DNA of 64,000 nucleotides from CAZDWZ01 sp964509425 (lineage in GTDB: Bacteria > Bdellovibrionota_C > UBA2361 > SZUA-149 > CAZDWZ01). Positions 34,508 to 42,841 of the stretch are shown piece by piece. The stretch lies in assembly GCA_964509425.1 (NCBI GenBank), contig CAZDWZ010000010.1:1-64000 (forward strand), in the 5' to 3' direction. The notes beneath the pieces are model-generated. The model was not told the DNA's origin. It worked only from the letters and a program-made list of their open reading frames with translations, and did no database searches. Within the stretch, counting starts at the first letter, position 1. The number at the start of each line of letters is the position of its first letter. The position numbers and the translations under genes were made by a program.

Positions 34508-34801
34508 TTAAGCGAGCTTGAGCGCGATAACGAATGCGTAGATCACGAGTGATTCTACGAATACGCAACCGAGAAGCCATGGCAATCTCAGTTGTCCGGC
34601 AGCGCCTGGATTCCGGCTGATGCTCTCGAGCGCAGCAGCGATAATCCGGCCTTGACCGTACGCACCACCCGCAGCCGCGATCGCGAGACCGAGTCCTGCA
34701 GCAAGTCCGTTGAAATTAACAGCCGCTTCTTGCGCGAACGCTGGTGAAGCCACCGCCAGGACTGCAACTACTGCTGCAACAAGTCCGTTTACTAAACGCA
34801 T
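34508..34801 (-). CDS. atpE: F-type ATP synthase subunit c
   Basis: The ATG at 34801 (MRLVNGLVAAVVAVLAVASP) follows AAGGAG eight bases upstream, giving 97 residues. An extra hydrophobic N-terminus with an AFA cleavage-like motif precedes the two-helix hairpin. Helix 1 has GLAIAAAGGAYGQGRIIAAA; the polar loop is SRNPGA; helix 2 carries the ion-binding Glu in VFVESLVIYAFVIA. The helix-2 residue after ES is Leu, as in proton-coupled c-rings, so proton coupling is more likely than sodium. The protein forms the membrane rotor ring. It is the second gene after atpB and is followed by a strong terminator. The other ATP synthase genes are not in the window. Confidence 0.93.
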   Translation of the reverse strand: MRLVNGLVAAVVAVLAVASPAFAQEAAVNFNGLAAGLGLAIAAAGGAYGQGRIIAAALESISRNPGAAGQLRLPWLLGCVFVESLVIYAFVIALKLA

Positions 34802-35178
34802 AAGTTCTCTCCTTTCCTCACACATACACTTCAACTTAGACCCCGAGCCTTGGCGCCGTAGTCACTGAGCCGTTCGGCAAACTCCCTTCTTCGTTCCTTC
34901 ATCAGAGACAGAAGAATTTACGGAGAGGATTTGTCGAGCGGTTCCCGGTGCAATTTCTCTGCGGAGAATACTCTTGTGCAGAGTATGCCGACGCAGAGTA
35001 ATTCTGTACTACGGCCACCAGCGATTGCCGCCAAAACGGCGGCGTTTAACTCTGGGGGTTTTCTCTTTTTGTAACCGTTCACGTTGTTCCGCAATCGAGA
35101 ATGACTTTCACGAAGAGTGCGGGAAACGTTAACGGTTACTCTTTTGCTTGCTTCAGCAAGCTGCACGGAACAGCCACA
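34802..35178 (-). other. atpB-atpE spacer with a long hairpin
   Basis: The 377-base spacer is unusually long for an atp operon. It contains an inverted repeat GTAACCGTTCACGTT (35071-35085) / AACGTTAACGGTTAC (35125-35139) with one mismatch, extended inward by TTCCGCA / TGCGGGAA. A small GCTTGC-TTCA-GCAAGC hairpin lies at 35146-35161. A short minus-strand frame (34918-35166) has no convincing support. The hairpin may tune the c:a expression ratio; this is inference. Confidence 0.5.
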
Positions 35179-35928
35179 TTAGTGGTGTTCGTGCCCTTCG
35201 TCACCGTGATCTTCATGGGTGACAGCCAGCCCTATATAGATCATGGTTAAAAGAGTAAAGACGAAGGCTTGAATTACACAGACGACGGTTCCGAGCAGAT
35301 AAAATATCACCGGAATCCAAAAGAAAGGCGATCCGTAGGTCAGCTCCGTAAAGGCCCCGACAACCGCGTGATCACCAGTCATATTTCCGAAGAGCCTGAG
35401 GCTCAGCGAAAGTGGTCTGATAAAATGACTGACGAGCTCGATCGGAAAGAGCAGAGGCAACAGCAGCGGAATCTGCATTCCGAGAACATTAAACGACGGA
35501 CCGCACATATGTTTTAGATACGCGACAATCCCGACTTCCTTGATTCCCCAAAAATTGTAGAGAATGAAAACGACTGCGGCGATTCCGCAATTGAACAAGA
35601 AGCTGTGCGTCGGCATCACGAAGCCGGGCACGAGCCCGAGCAGGTTCATGAACAGCGTGTAGATGAAGATCGTGCCGACAAAAGGCAGATATTTGCGATT
35701 TTCTTTCCCCATCGCGGAGTCGCCGAGACCAATCAAAAATTCGGCGATGAGCTCAAATAAATTCCGGAAACTGAGATGTGAATCAGGAACAAGCGGATTA
35801 CTGCTCGCGCGCATTTTCCTGAGGCCGATCGAGCCGCAGGCAAAAATCGCAGTCGCAACGAGAGCCCCGGCAACGGGAGCTTCCCAATCGTGTCCGACCA
35901 CCGAACTAATAAAGGTAAATTCGCTCAT
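35179..35928 (-). CDS. atpB: F-type ATP synthase subunit a
   Basis: A 249-residue membrane protein starting MSEFTFISSVVGHDWEAPVA, with AGGG six bases upstream. Five or six TM segments are visible. The half-channel helix contains the essential Arg in LSLSLRLFGNMTGDHAVVGA, and earlier parts include FIYTLFMNLLGLVPGF and PIELVSHFIRPLSLSLRLF. The C-terminus is His/Glu-rich (HEDHGDEGHEHH). Subunit a forms the stator ion channel against the c-ring in the inner membrane. It is first in the transcript, followed by atpE. No atpI precedes it. Confidence 0.95.
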   Translation of the reverse strand: MSEFTFISSVVGHDWEAPVAGALVATAIFACGSIGLRKMRASSNPLVPDSHLSFRNLFELIAEFLIGLGDSAMGKENRKYLPFVGTIFIYTLFMNLLGLVPGFVMPTHSFLFNCGIAAVVFILYNFWGIKEVGIVAYLKHMCGPSFNVLGMQIPLLLPLLFPIELVSHFIRPLSLSLRLFGNMTGDHAVVGAFTELTYGSPFFWIPVIFYLLGTVVCVIQAFVFTLLTMIYIGLAVTHEDHGDEGHEHH

Positions 35929-37073
35929 AAGTCCCTAGAATCATAGGCGGGAGCCTTCTACACCATTCTCCTAGGGCTTGCAAATTTCAGACGCCTTTCC
36001 TGACGTCTGGAACTCCTGTTTCAAATTCGCGGAAACAAGCTCGCCGCTCCCGAGTTCGGCGCCAATAAAAGCGGACGGGATCCGGAACAAAGATGGGTCC
36101 GTTGCCGATTAGAACAAGAGGCAGCATCGGGCGTTCCCTATACCAGCGCAAACCACAAAACGGTCCGCAGTTTTTAGATGCCCTTTCAATGTTCGACAGG
36201 CTGAAGTTCCTCATGGGCTGGGGTTCCTCGTGGGCGGTTCCTCGTGGGCCGCTCTTTCTCTTGTGCCGGGTTCCTCGTGGCAGATGGTTTCCGTGCGGGG
36301 CTTTTTAGAGGTCCACGGTTTTACTGCAATGGGGTTTTTGATGGTCAATGGTCATCACTCGGTCATGGTCAATCATGTGGCGGTGAGATTGCGCAACGAG
36401 ATCCGGTAATCCGGGAACTGGAGTGGCGATGACGCTTCGGCACAGTGCAGCGTCAAGACAGTCGGGCGGCGAGTGGTGGTCGTGATCGAGTTCGGAACTT
36501 TGCAGCGGGAGCCCAGACTGCAGAGTCGAGCGCTAATCCCAGTGCGGTATCACCCGCCCCGCGCTCGAGAGGACTCTATATATTGTGGAGAACATTCGGC
36601 CGGAGCGGATTCCAGCGGAAGATTTACTTTCGCCAGACAAAATACAACTCGGATGAAGACTCGCGCAGAGAAAAGAATGCAAGACTTACGAATCGAAAAT
36701 GATGCGATTCCGGACAAAACGCGAGCATGTCGTTTAACTCCGGCCTGCGTTTTCGTTCCGGGAAATTTTTCTTTGCCCGCGCGAAGCAATTATTCTTCAC
36801 GCGAACCGCCGCTCCGAAGTTCACTGCGTGTTAGATCACCGAAACAATAGCACTTCTTCATCTCGCCGAGTTCATGATCGTGCAACAGGTAATTGTTTTC
36901 CGCGCGACACACTACTTCCAAAAAATTTTTTGCACTTTGGAGAGTGAACGCAGACGATTGAAATCTCTTGATGTTGAAGTTTAAGTAACCTCAAGTTCCG
37001 CGAAACACGTTTGTCATCTTTCGCGGGAGTGTCGTAGTGTCGGCGGATTTGAAATGGCTTGCTCGGGGTGCGG
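35929..37073. other. Long spacer between atpB and dnaA
   Basis: More than 1.1 kb between divergent genes without a convincing coding frame. It holds the atpB and dnaA promoters, the imperfect tandem repeat at 36203-36282 and GGTCAATGGTCATCACTCGG / GGTCATGGTCAATCATG repeats near 36342-36378. I see no consensus DnaA boxes here, so the origin is more likely on the other side of dnaA. Confidence 0.45.
36203..36282. repeat. Imperfect tandem repeat, core GGTTCCTCGTGGGC
   Basis: About four copies occur (near 36203, 36221, 36236 and 36268), the first with one or two changes. Unit spacing is irregular (15-32 bases), so it is not a CRISPR array. Confidence 0.5.
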
Positions 37074-38984
37074 ATGAATCTTGTTGCTGACCTGATTCCG
37101 GATACGATAGCGAAGTTCACAGAAACAACTTTCGCTGATAAGACAGGTCCGACGGATAGAACCACATCGAACGGTAAAACTTCATCGGCCGCTATGACTG
37201 CAGCTCCCGGTACTACTGCAGCCACTCGGCCGGCCTCTAGAACAACTACACCCGATACCCCGCACTTGGACGTTCCTTCGCAATTTTCTCCTGAAATCGA
37301 AGACCCGGCTGATGCCGCCTCCCGGACTGTGGTTCGCGCGGAGACTGATGCGTCTTCATCTATGTCGTCCTCTGCGGTGTCTTCGCCCGAGCTTCACGCT
37401 CTCGCGGAAGAAACTACAGTAGACTGCGTGGAAGTCTGGCATTCGTGCCTCAAACAGATTCGTCAGGAATTGGATTCGCAGATCTTCTCAGCTTGGATAC
37501 GCCCACTTCGCCTCATCGAAGCAAAACGAAAATCCGATCCCGATGCACACAGCTATTCCGTGGTGGTGGCTGCAACCAACAAGTTCGCCCTTGATCATGT
37601 ACAACGCCATTACTCGGAGTGTATTGCCGCTGCTTTAGCTACGGTACTCTCGGCGGATGCGCTCGCGCTCAGCTTTCGTGTCGAACGTCCCGCTGCTGCC
37701 TCCTTGAGCGCAGCCTCGGGGTCAAGTTCGCCAGTAAGCTCGACCGCAAGCTCAGCGGCAAACCCCACTGGCGGGGGACGGAGCGGCGGAACTCGAGACA
37801 GCGGATCACAAACCGGGTTTGGCTCAGTCGGCGGTGCGCCGGGAGCCAGTGCTCAGGGCGGAACCAAATCCGGCAGCGATTTCTCCAGCGGCGACCCGCG
37901 GTCATTTCAACCGCAACACCGTGTGTCGCATGGAGGGAGACCCGGTCATGAAGAGACGAATCTCAATCCAAAGTATAACTTCTCGAACTTCGTCGTCGGC
38001 AGTTGCAACCAGTTTGCCCATGCCGCCTCGCTCCGCGTTTCAGAGATGCCGGGATGCAACTACAACCCGCTCTTCATCTATGGGGGAGTCGGTCTTGGAA
38101 AGACTCACCTCGCGAATGCCATCGGGAATTCAACCCGCCGGCAAAACAAAAAAGCACTCCTCGTTACTTCGGAAGCTTTCGTCTCGGAACTCATTGCCGC
38201 GCTCCGCAGCAACCGGATGCAGCAATTCAAGGAGAAGTTCCGAACTCTCGATCTGCTGATCATCGACGATATCCAGTTCATCATCGGCAAAGAGCGGACT
38301 CAGGAAGAGTTCTTCCACACCTTCAACGACCTCTATAACCGCCGGAAGCAGATCATCATCACTTCCGACACCGTTCCTCAAGAGCTGGCCGGGGTCGAAG
38401 AGCGGCTCCGGACAAGATTCGCCTGTGGGCTGGCGGTGGATCTGCAGGCTCCCGATTTAGAGACTCGGGTCGCGATTCTCACGAAGAAGGCGGAAGCTGC
38501 GGGGGTTTTCCTCGATATCGATATTGCACGCTATATAGCAGACGCTATCAATACGAATGTCCGCGAACTCGAGGGAGCGTTCAATCGTCTTCAGGCGATG
38601 AGCTCGCTTCAAACCGGTTCAAAGGGTGAGATTGCGGAGGTCTCTTTGGAGCTTGCGCAAGAAGTGGTGAGAGACTTTCGGCCTCGTCGGCAAGTGGAAG
38701 TCACAACCGAACTCATCCAGCGAATGGTGGCCGAGCGCTACAACGTCAGCATCACCGATCTCCTCGGGAAGCGCCGCACACATAACGTCGCGCTCGCGAG
38801 ACAGGTCGCAATGTATCTCTGCCGGAAGCTGACGACCTATTCCTATCCCGAAATCGGCGCCTACTTCGGGGGCCGCGATCACTCCACCGTGATCCACTCC
38901 TACCGCACGGTCGAGGACCGCGCGGCGAAGGATAAAGAGCTCTCGGAAGTTCTCGAAGGAATCCAGCGAACAATCTGCGGCTAA
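37074..38984 (+). CDS. dnaA: Chromosomal replication initiator DnaA with a long Ser/Thr-rich N-terminal extension
   Basis: I use the ATG at 37074; a TTG 15 bases upstream is also possible and neither has a strong ribosome binding site. The first 110 residues are low-complexity Thr/Ser/Ala, unlike normal DnaA, which starts with domain I. Domain I begins near residue 116 (VEVWHSCLKQIRQELDSQIF). A second Gly/Ser-rich linker leads to the AAA+ domain: Walker A GGVGLGKTH near 337, Walker B LLIIDDIQF, sensor and arginine-finger region TRFACGLAVDLQAPDLETR. Domain IV has the signature GGRDHSTVIHSYRTVE. The protein opens oriC, which lies just downstream. The extension may be a wrongly chosen start or a true lineage feature. 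Confidence 0.95.
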   Translation: MNLVADLIPDTIAKFTETTFADKTGPTDRTTSNGKTSSAAMTAAPGTTAATRPASRTTTPDTPHLDVPSQFSPEIEDPADAASRTVVRAETDASSSMSSSAVSSPELHALAEETTVDCVEVWHSCLKQIRQELDSQIFSAWIRPLRLIEAKRKSDPDAHSYSVVVAATNKFALDHVQRHYSECIAAALATVLSADALALSFRVERPAAASLSAASGSSSPVSSTASSAANPTGGGRSGGTRDSGSQTGFGSVGGAPGASAQGGTKSGSDFSSGDPRSFQPQHRVSHGGRPGHEETNLNPKYNFSNFVVGSCNQFAHAASLRVSEMPGCNYNPLFIYGGVGLGKTHLANAIGNSTRRQNKKALLVTSEAFVSELIAALRSNRMQQFKEKFRTLDLLIIDDIQFIIGKERTQEEFFHTFNDLYNRRKQIIITSDTVPQELAGVEERLRTRFACGLAVDLQAPDLETRVAILTKKAEAAGVFLDIDIARYIADAINTNVRELEGAFNRLQAMSSLQTGSKGEIAEVSLELAQEVVRDFRPRRQVEVTTELIQRMVAERYNVSITDLLGKRRTHNVALARQVAMYLCRKLTTYSYPEIGAYFGGRDHSTVIHSYRTVEDRAAKDKELSEVLEGIQRTICG

Positions 38985-39429
38985 TCGAACCGCTCTGACT
39001 CGAGACTCACGGCGATCGCCTCGGCCATGTCTCAAGAAGTGCTTGTGGATAACCTGTGGGAAGTTATTCACAGAATTCCACAAAAATCGTTTTCTGTATG
39101 TATTACAGGTGCTTTCGGGGTTGTTGAGTGTGAATTGTGGAAAAGTTCGTCTGTGGATAACTTGTGCACTCCGTTGTGGGATTGATGTTGAGAACAACTG
39201 GATAAGGTCGAGCTTACACACAGGCACGGAAGGCAAAACGGAGATGACGGCCCACCGTCCACAGCATCCGGAATCAGGGTCCACAGAAAGAAAAGTCCGA
39301 TTCCGGAAACGATTTCAAGCAGTTTGACTAGATACGAACAGAACCAACAGGACCAACTACTGCTACTACTATTTTCTTTAAGATCTTTAATATAGAAAAG
39401 AAGAAGTCCGGAGTATCGGAGTAATCAGC
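38985..39429. other. Probable chromosomal replication origin (oriC)
   Basis: The dnaA-dnaN spacer has DnaA-box matches: TGTGGATAA (39044-39052 and 39152-39160), TTATTCACA (39064-39072), TGTGGAAAA (39136-39144) and weaker TCCACA boxes at 39255-39263 and 39277-39285. Next to dnaN lies CTACTGCTACTACTATT (39357-39373), the arrangement of DnaA-trios, directly followed by an A+T-rich stretch (TTTCTTTAAGATCTTTAATA) suited to unwinding. The order boxes, trios, A+T-rich segment agrees with known bacterial origins. Confidence 0.85.
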
Positions 39430-40548
39430 ATGAACCTCACCATCGAAAAAGAAAAACTCGCTCAGCTTCTCTATCTCAGTAACTCCATCGTTGAGAAAAG
39501 AAACACGATGCCGATTATTGCGAATGTGAAGCTGTCCGCAGAGAAGAGCACGTTGCAAGTCGTGTCGACGAATCTCGAAGTGAACTTCCTCGGTGAAGCC
39601 GAGTGCGAAGTAAAACAACCGGGAAGCACGACGCTTGATGCGCGGGTGTTCTACGACATCGTTCGTGAGCTTCCGAATCAACCGATCAATCTCGTGCTCG
39701 GGAAATCACATCGTCTCGAGATGACCTGCGGGCAGTCGACGTTCCGCATCAACGGAATTTCCGGCGATGAGTTCCCGGAAATAAACGGCACACAGCTCCG
39801 CTCTCCAGTGGGAATCGACATCGCGCTTCTTAAAGAAATGCTCGACCAGTGCTCGTTTGCGATTTCAACCGATGAAACCCGCTACAACATCAACGGTGTT
39901 CTCGTGGAATTTCATCAAGAGGCGAAACGTTCTCTCATGCGGGTAGTCGCAACAGACGGCCATCGTCTCGCTCTCGTCGACAGAGAGGTCGCTTCGGTCA
40001 CAGGCCTTACCGATTCCGTGATCATTCCAAGGAAGGGCATTTACGAGCTTAGAAAAGTGCTTGAGACCACCGAAGGCACCGCAGAGATCGAGATCAGCGA
40101 AGGATTCTTCTCGGCACAGGTCGGAACGATCCGTCTCGGAGTGAGACTTTTAGACGGCCGGTTTCCCGAATACCGGGAAGTTCTCCCGAAGGAAAAGAAG
40201 ACCAGCGTTCTCATCGACCGCGAAGCATTGCTCTCGGCCGTGCGAAGAGTTTCAATCGTGACCACGGATAAAAACCGCGGAGTGCAGTTCCAAGTTGCCG
40301 GTGAGAGCATCACGGTTACTTCGTCGAGCCCCGAGCACGGAGAAGCAAAAGAAAGCGTACCCTGCGATAAGGAAGGCGAAGATGTCTCCATCGGCTTTTC
40401 ATCGCGTTACGTCGCCGACATTCTCAACGCACTCCAAAGCTCGGAATCAATTCGCGTCGAGTTCAACGGAGAATTCGGTGCCGGAGTATTCCGGGCAGCG
40501 GACCATGACGACACGGTCTGCGTCGTCATGCCGATGCGGTTTCAGTAG
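39430..40548 (+). CDS. dnaN: DNA polymerase III sliding clamp (beta subunit)
   Basis: A 372-residue protein starting MNLTIEKEKLAQLLYLSNSI, with CGGAG upstream. Three repeated clamp domains can be followed: SNSIVEKRNTMPIIANVKL in the first, RSLMRVVATDGHRLALVDRE in the second, and a third ending with the typical VCVVMPMRF. The length is normal for the family. It forms the ring that tethers the replicative polymerase to DNA. It lies downstream of oriC in the standard dnaA-dnaN order, but recF is separated from it by a gene on the opposite strand whose 3' end overlaps dnaN by 23 bases. Confidence 0.96.
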   Translation: MNLTIEKEKLAQLLYLSNSIVEKRNTMPIIANVKLSAEKSTLQVVSTNLEVNFLGEAECEVKQPGSTTLDARVFYDIVRELPNQPINLVLGKSHRLEMTCGQSTFRINGISGDEFPEINGTQLRSPVGIDIALLKEMLDQCSFAISTDETRYNINGVLVEFHQEAKRSLMRVVATDGHRLALVDREVASVTGLTDSVIIPRKGIYELRKVLETTEGTAEIEISEGFFSAQVGTIRLGVRLLDGRFPEYREVLPKEKKTSVLIDREALLSAVRRVSIVTTDKNRGVQFQVAGESITVTSSSPEHGEAKESVPCDKEGEDVSIGFSSRYVADILNALQSSESIRVEFNGEFGAGVFRAADHDDTVCVVMPMRFQ

Positions 40549-42721
40549 ACTGCTCACTTGATCGTTCGGCGAGGTCGGAGCTTTTCCGGACAGGCCTCGC
40601 CGGATTATTCCTTGCCAGCTCAAGAATAGTTTTCATTCTTTGTTTCCGTGCATCTTCTGCGGGATAGAGAAGATCGCGTGCGTCGATCCGTCTGAGAGCC
40701 GACTCGAGCAACTCCCGGAGGTCGAGGGGTTTTACGCTGAACAACACTGGATCTTGCACGGATTTCAGATTGTTCTTCTTCGACGCACTCCCCAGCTCAT
40801 AGCTCCACGCGCCGAGCGCCTCCGTGACTCCCGAGTTTTCACTCCGGTCGAACTCTTGAATGAAATCCTTCACCGTGAAAGTCGACTTTCCCGACTTGAG
40901 ATGAAGGAGAACTCCTTGAGTTATCGGTCCCCGGTATTCCGCTGCGCCGTCTGGTCTTGTTTCTCCGTTATGATGCGCCCAGGCCACCATCCCGCGTTGG
41001 CCGGGCGTGATGATTCTCGGAAGTCCTGCGACCTCGACTCCTTGCCGGCCTGCTTCAGCCAGCATCTCCCTCATCAGATTGTCCTTCACCATACTGAACT
41101 GATGACAGCCTTCGAAGACGCAAGTGATGCGACTCAGGTCTATGGACTCCGGCTTCCGGCCTTCCTTCTCGGTTAATCTTCCGATCTCGGCGGTGAGCAT
41201 CGTTTTTACGATCTCCCGATAGCTGAAGTAGTAGGAATTTCGATTTTCCCATGTCGTGTTCGTTTTCGGATTGGCCGAGATGCGCATGCCGACTTCATCG
41301 CCGTGACAGAAGTTCCAAATCACACTCCTTTCGCCGGTCTCGACATACTGTCTGAGACGTTTCAGATACGTGTCCTTGATGCGTTTTGCATGCTCCGCGT
41401 CGCCGGCGGATTCACCTTTGAGAATGTATCCTGTCATGCCGATTCCCTTCGCGACCCTTCGCATCGGGCCCTCGTCAAACATGTCTTCGTTTCCGAGCAG
41501 AAAAAGAACGTGATCTCCTTTCTGAAAAAGCGGTGAATCGAGCTCGGCCTTTTGCCGATCAGCAATCTCAGCGGCAAGCCCGAGAACCAGCTTCTCTCTC
41601 TCCGCCGCAGGAAGATTCTTCAGAAAATTCGGATTTTCTTTTTCGATATCTTGAAGAATATGAAGCTGCGACCCGCGGATGGTTTCGCAATCCGTCCGTG
41701 TGAGCGCTCCGGCAAGCGTCGGATATTTTTCGCGCAACGTATTTACCAATTCACCGAGAAGGCGTGCCGCGCGGAGCTCGAAGCCCTTTCTCAGTTGATC
41801 CTCCGGGAGTTTCGCCGAATACTGAACGAGATCACAGATTCCAGATGAGTTCGTGATTTTCTCGGATACCTTTTTGAAGTCGATCCGCTCCTGGAAGTCG
41901 GTGGATTCCAGCCGCTTTCTCACGGCAGCCGAGAGCTCGCGAAATTGGCTCTCTGTCTCAAGCTCTCTCGGTCCTCGGAGGCGAATCAAGGCACCGAGTT
42001 GGGAATTTGTTTCCTGCTGCACCCGATAGAGAGTGGTTTCCCGACCGTGAACATCCACTTCACGAGCGTCGAATTGATAGACACTGTACCCTAAACTCTT
42101 CATCTCTCTGATGAGCCGGTAAAATGCGTCTTTTTCAGGCGTCACCGGCTTCGGAATAACAACCGGGGGCGTTTCCTCTCCGCGAGGTTTGACCGTCGGC
42201 GCGGGTGGACGCGGCGTCGGAGGCGGAACCGCCGGCGGACTCTCTTTCTTCAACCGATCAAGCAACGCACGCGCGAGCTCGTTGTTCCTTCTTTGCACAT
42301 ACGCGGTTCGCTCCGCGTCCGATTGAATGCTGAGCGGAACGTGAATCGTCACTTCGGCACCGAGCGCCCTTCCTGTTTTCTTCTCGTAGACTTCGAACGT
42401 TCCGGTTCCTCCATCGTTCCCCCAAGAGGCGCGGACCGCGCGAACGCCATACCCTTGCTCCCAGGCCCGTTTCATCGTCCCGTAGGCTTCAGGGCTCGTT
42501 TGTTTCTCAATCGGAAGGACGGTGACGGTTTCACCTGAACTCGTGGTAATGGCACCCGTGACTGGAACGCTCGCCATTTCGCTTTCCCGAGCACCGCCGC
42601 CCCGCCCGCCCGGCGCGACCGGCGCGACCGGTGCGACCGGTGCGACCGGTGCGACCGGTGCGACCGGCGCTGGAAGGGAGATTCCGGAGCTTCCGTGATT
42701 TCTGTCGTGGAATATGGGCAT
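40526..42721 (-). CDS. Proline-rich protein with candidate caspase-fold (clan CD) peptidase domain
   Basis: A 731-residue protein starting MPIFHDRNHGSSGISLP, after AGGTG. Residues 18-37 are a perfect Ala-Pro-Val tripeptide repeat encoded by the 9-base minisatellite. A small domain follows (50-150), then a Pro-rich linker (162-197) and a long helical region (200-400). Residues 400-620 look like a protease of the caspase/gingipain clan: a hydrophobic strand before His-Gly (SVIWNFCHGDE, His near 473) and a second strand before Cys (ITCVFEGCHQF, Cys near 539). Assignment to the clan is inference from this pattern. No signal peptide is seen. It is inserted between dnaN and recF on the opposite strand. 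Confidence 0.65.
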   Translation of the reverse strand: MPIFHDRNHGSSGISLPAPVAPVAPVAPVAPVAPVAPGGRGGGARESEMASVPVTGAITTSSGETVTVLPIEKQTSPEAYGTMKRAWEQGYGVRAVRASWGNDGGTGTFEVYEKKTGRALGAEVTIHVPLSIQSDAERTAYVQRRNNELARALLDRLKKESPPAVPPPTPRPPAPTVKPRGEETPPVVIPKPVTPEKDAFYRLIREMKSLGYSVYQFDAREVDVHGRETTLYRVQQETNSQLGALIRLRGPRELETESQFRELSAAVRKRLESTDFQERIDFKKVSEKITNSSGICDLVQYSAKLPEDQLRKGFELRAARLLGELVNTLREKYPTLAGALTRTDCETIRGSQLHILQDIEKENPNFLKNLPAAEREKLVLGLAAEIADRQKAELDSPLFQKGDHVLFLLGNEDMFDEGPMRRVAKGIGMTGYILKGESAGDAEHAKRIKDTYLKRLRQYVETGERSVIWNFCHGDEVGMRISANPKTNTTWENRNSYYFSYREIVKTMLTAEIGRLTEKEGRKPESIDLSRITCVFEGCHQFSMVKDNLMREMLAEAGRQGVEVAGLPRIITPGQRGMVAWAHHNGETRPDGAAEYRGPITQGVLLHLKSGKSTFTVKDFIQEFDRSENSGVTEALGAWSYELGSASKKNNLKSVQDPVLFSVKPLDLRELLESALRRIDARDLLYPAEDARKQRMKTILELARNNPARPVRKSSDLAERSSEQSTETASA
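42613..42668. repeat. 9-base minisatellite (GCGACCGGT)n in coding DNA
   Basis: About six units of GCGACCGGT/GCGACCGGC in tandem encode the Ala-Pro-Val repeat of the minus-strand protein. The same unit occurs at 52702-52732 outside genes and, inverted, at 60930-60972 in another gene. Confidence 0.8.
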
Positions 42722-42841
42722 ACAACACCTAATGCTCGAGAATTCCGTCTTTAAATTTCTGTTGGGAACTTATTCCGGAGAAGTGGTTGTAAACGGACAC
42801 AAAGTGGATACATTCTCAAAATATTCTGCAGAGGAACGCGA

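Noticed and set aside
34508..34801. Sodium-specific ATP synthase c subunit
   Set aside because: Gln in helix 1 and Glu-Ser with Tyr in helix 2 recall sodium sites, but the residue after Glu-Ser is Leu and the segment resembles the proton-coupled FMESLTIY type of cyanobacteria. Sodium coupling is not supported.
34918..35166. An 82-residue frame between atpB and atpE
   Set aside because: It spans the inverted repeat and lacks a ribosome binding site and a protein-like pattern.
36203..36282. CRISPR array
   Set aside because: The units are short and irregularly spaced, and no cas genes are present.
35929..37073. Origin of replication upstream of dnaA
   Set aside because: No DnaA boxes or trio array were seen here, whereas both are present downstream of dnaA.
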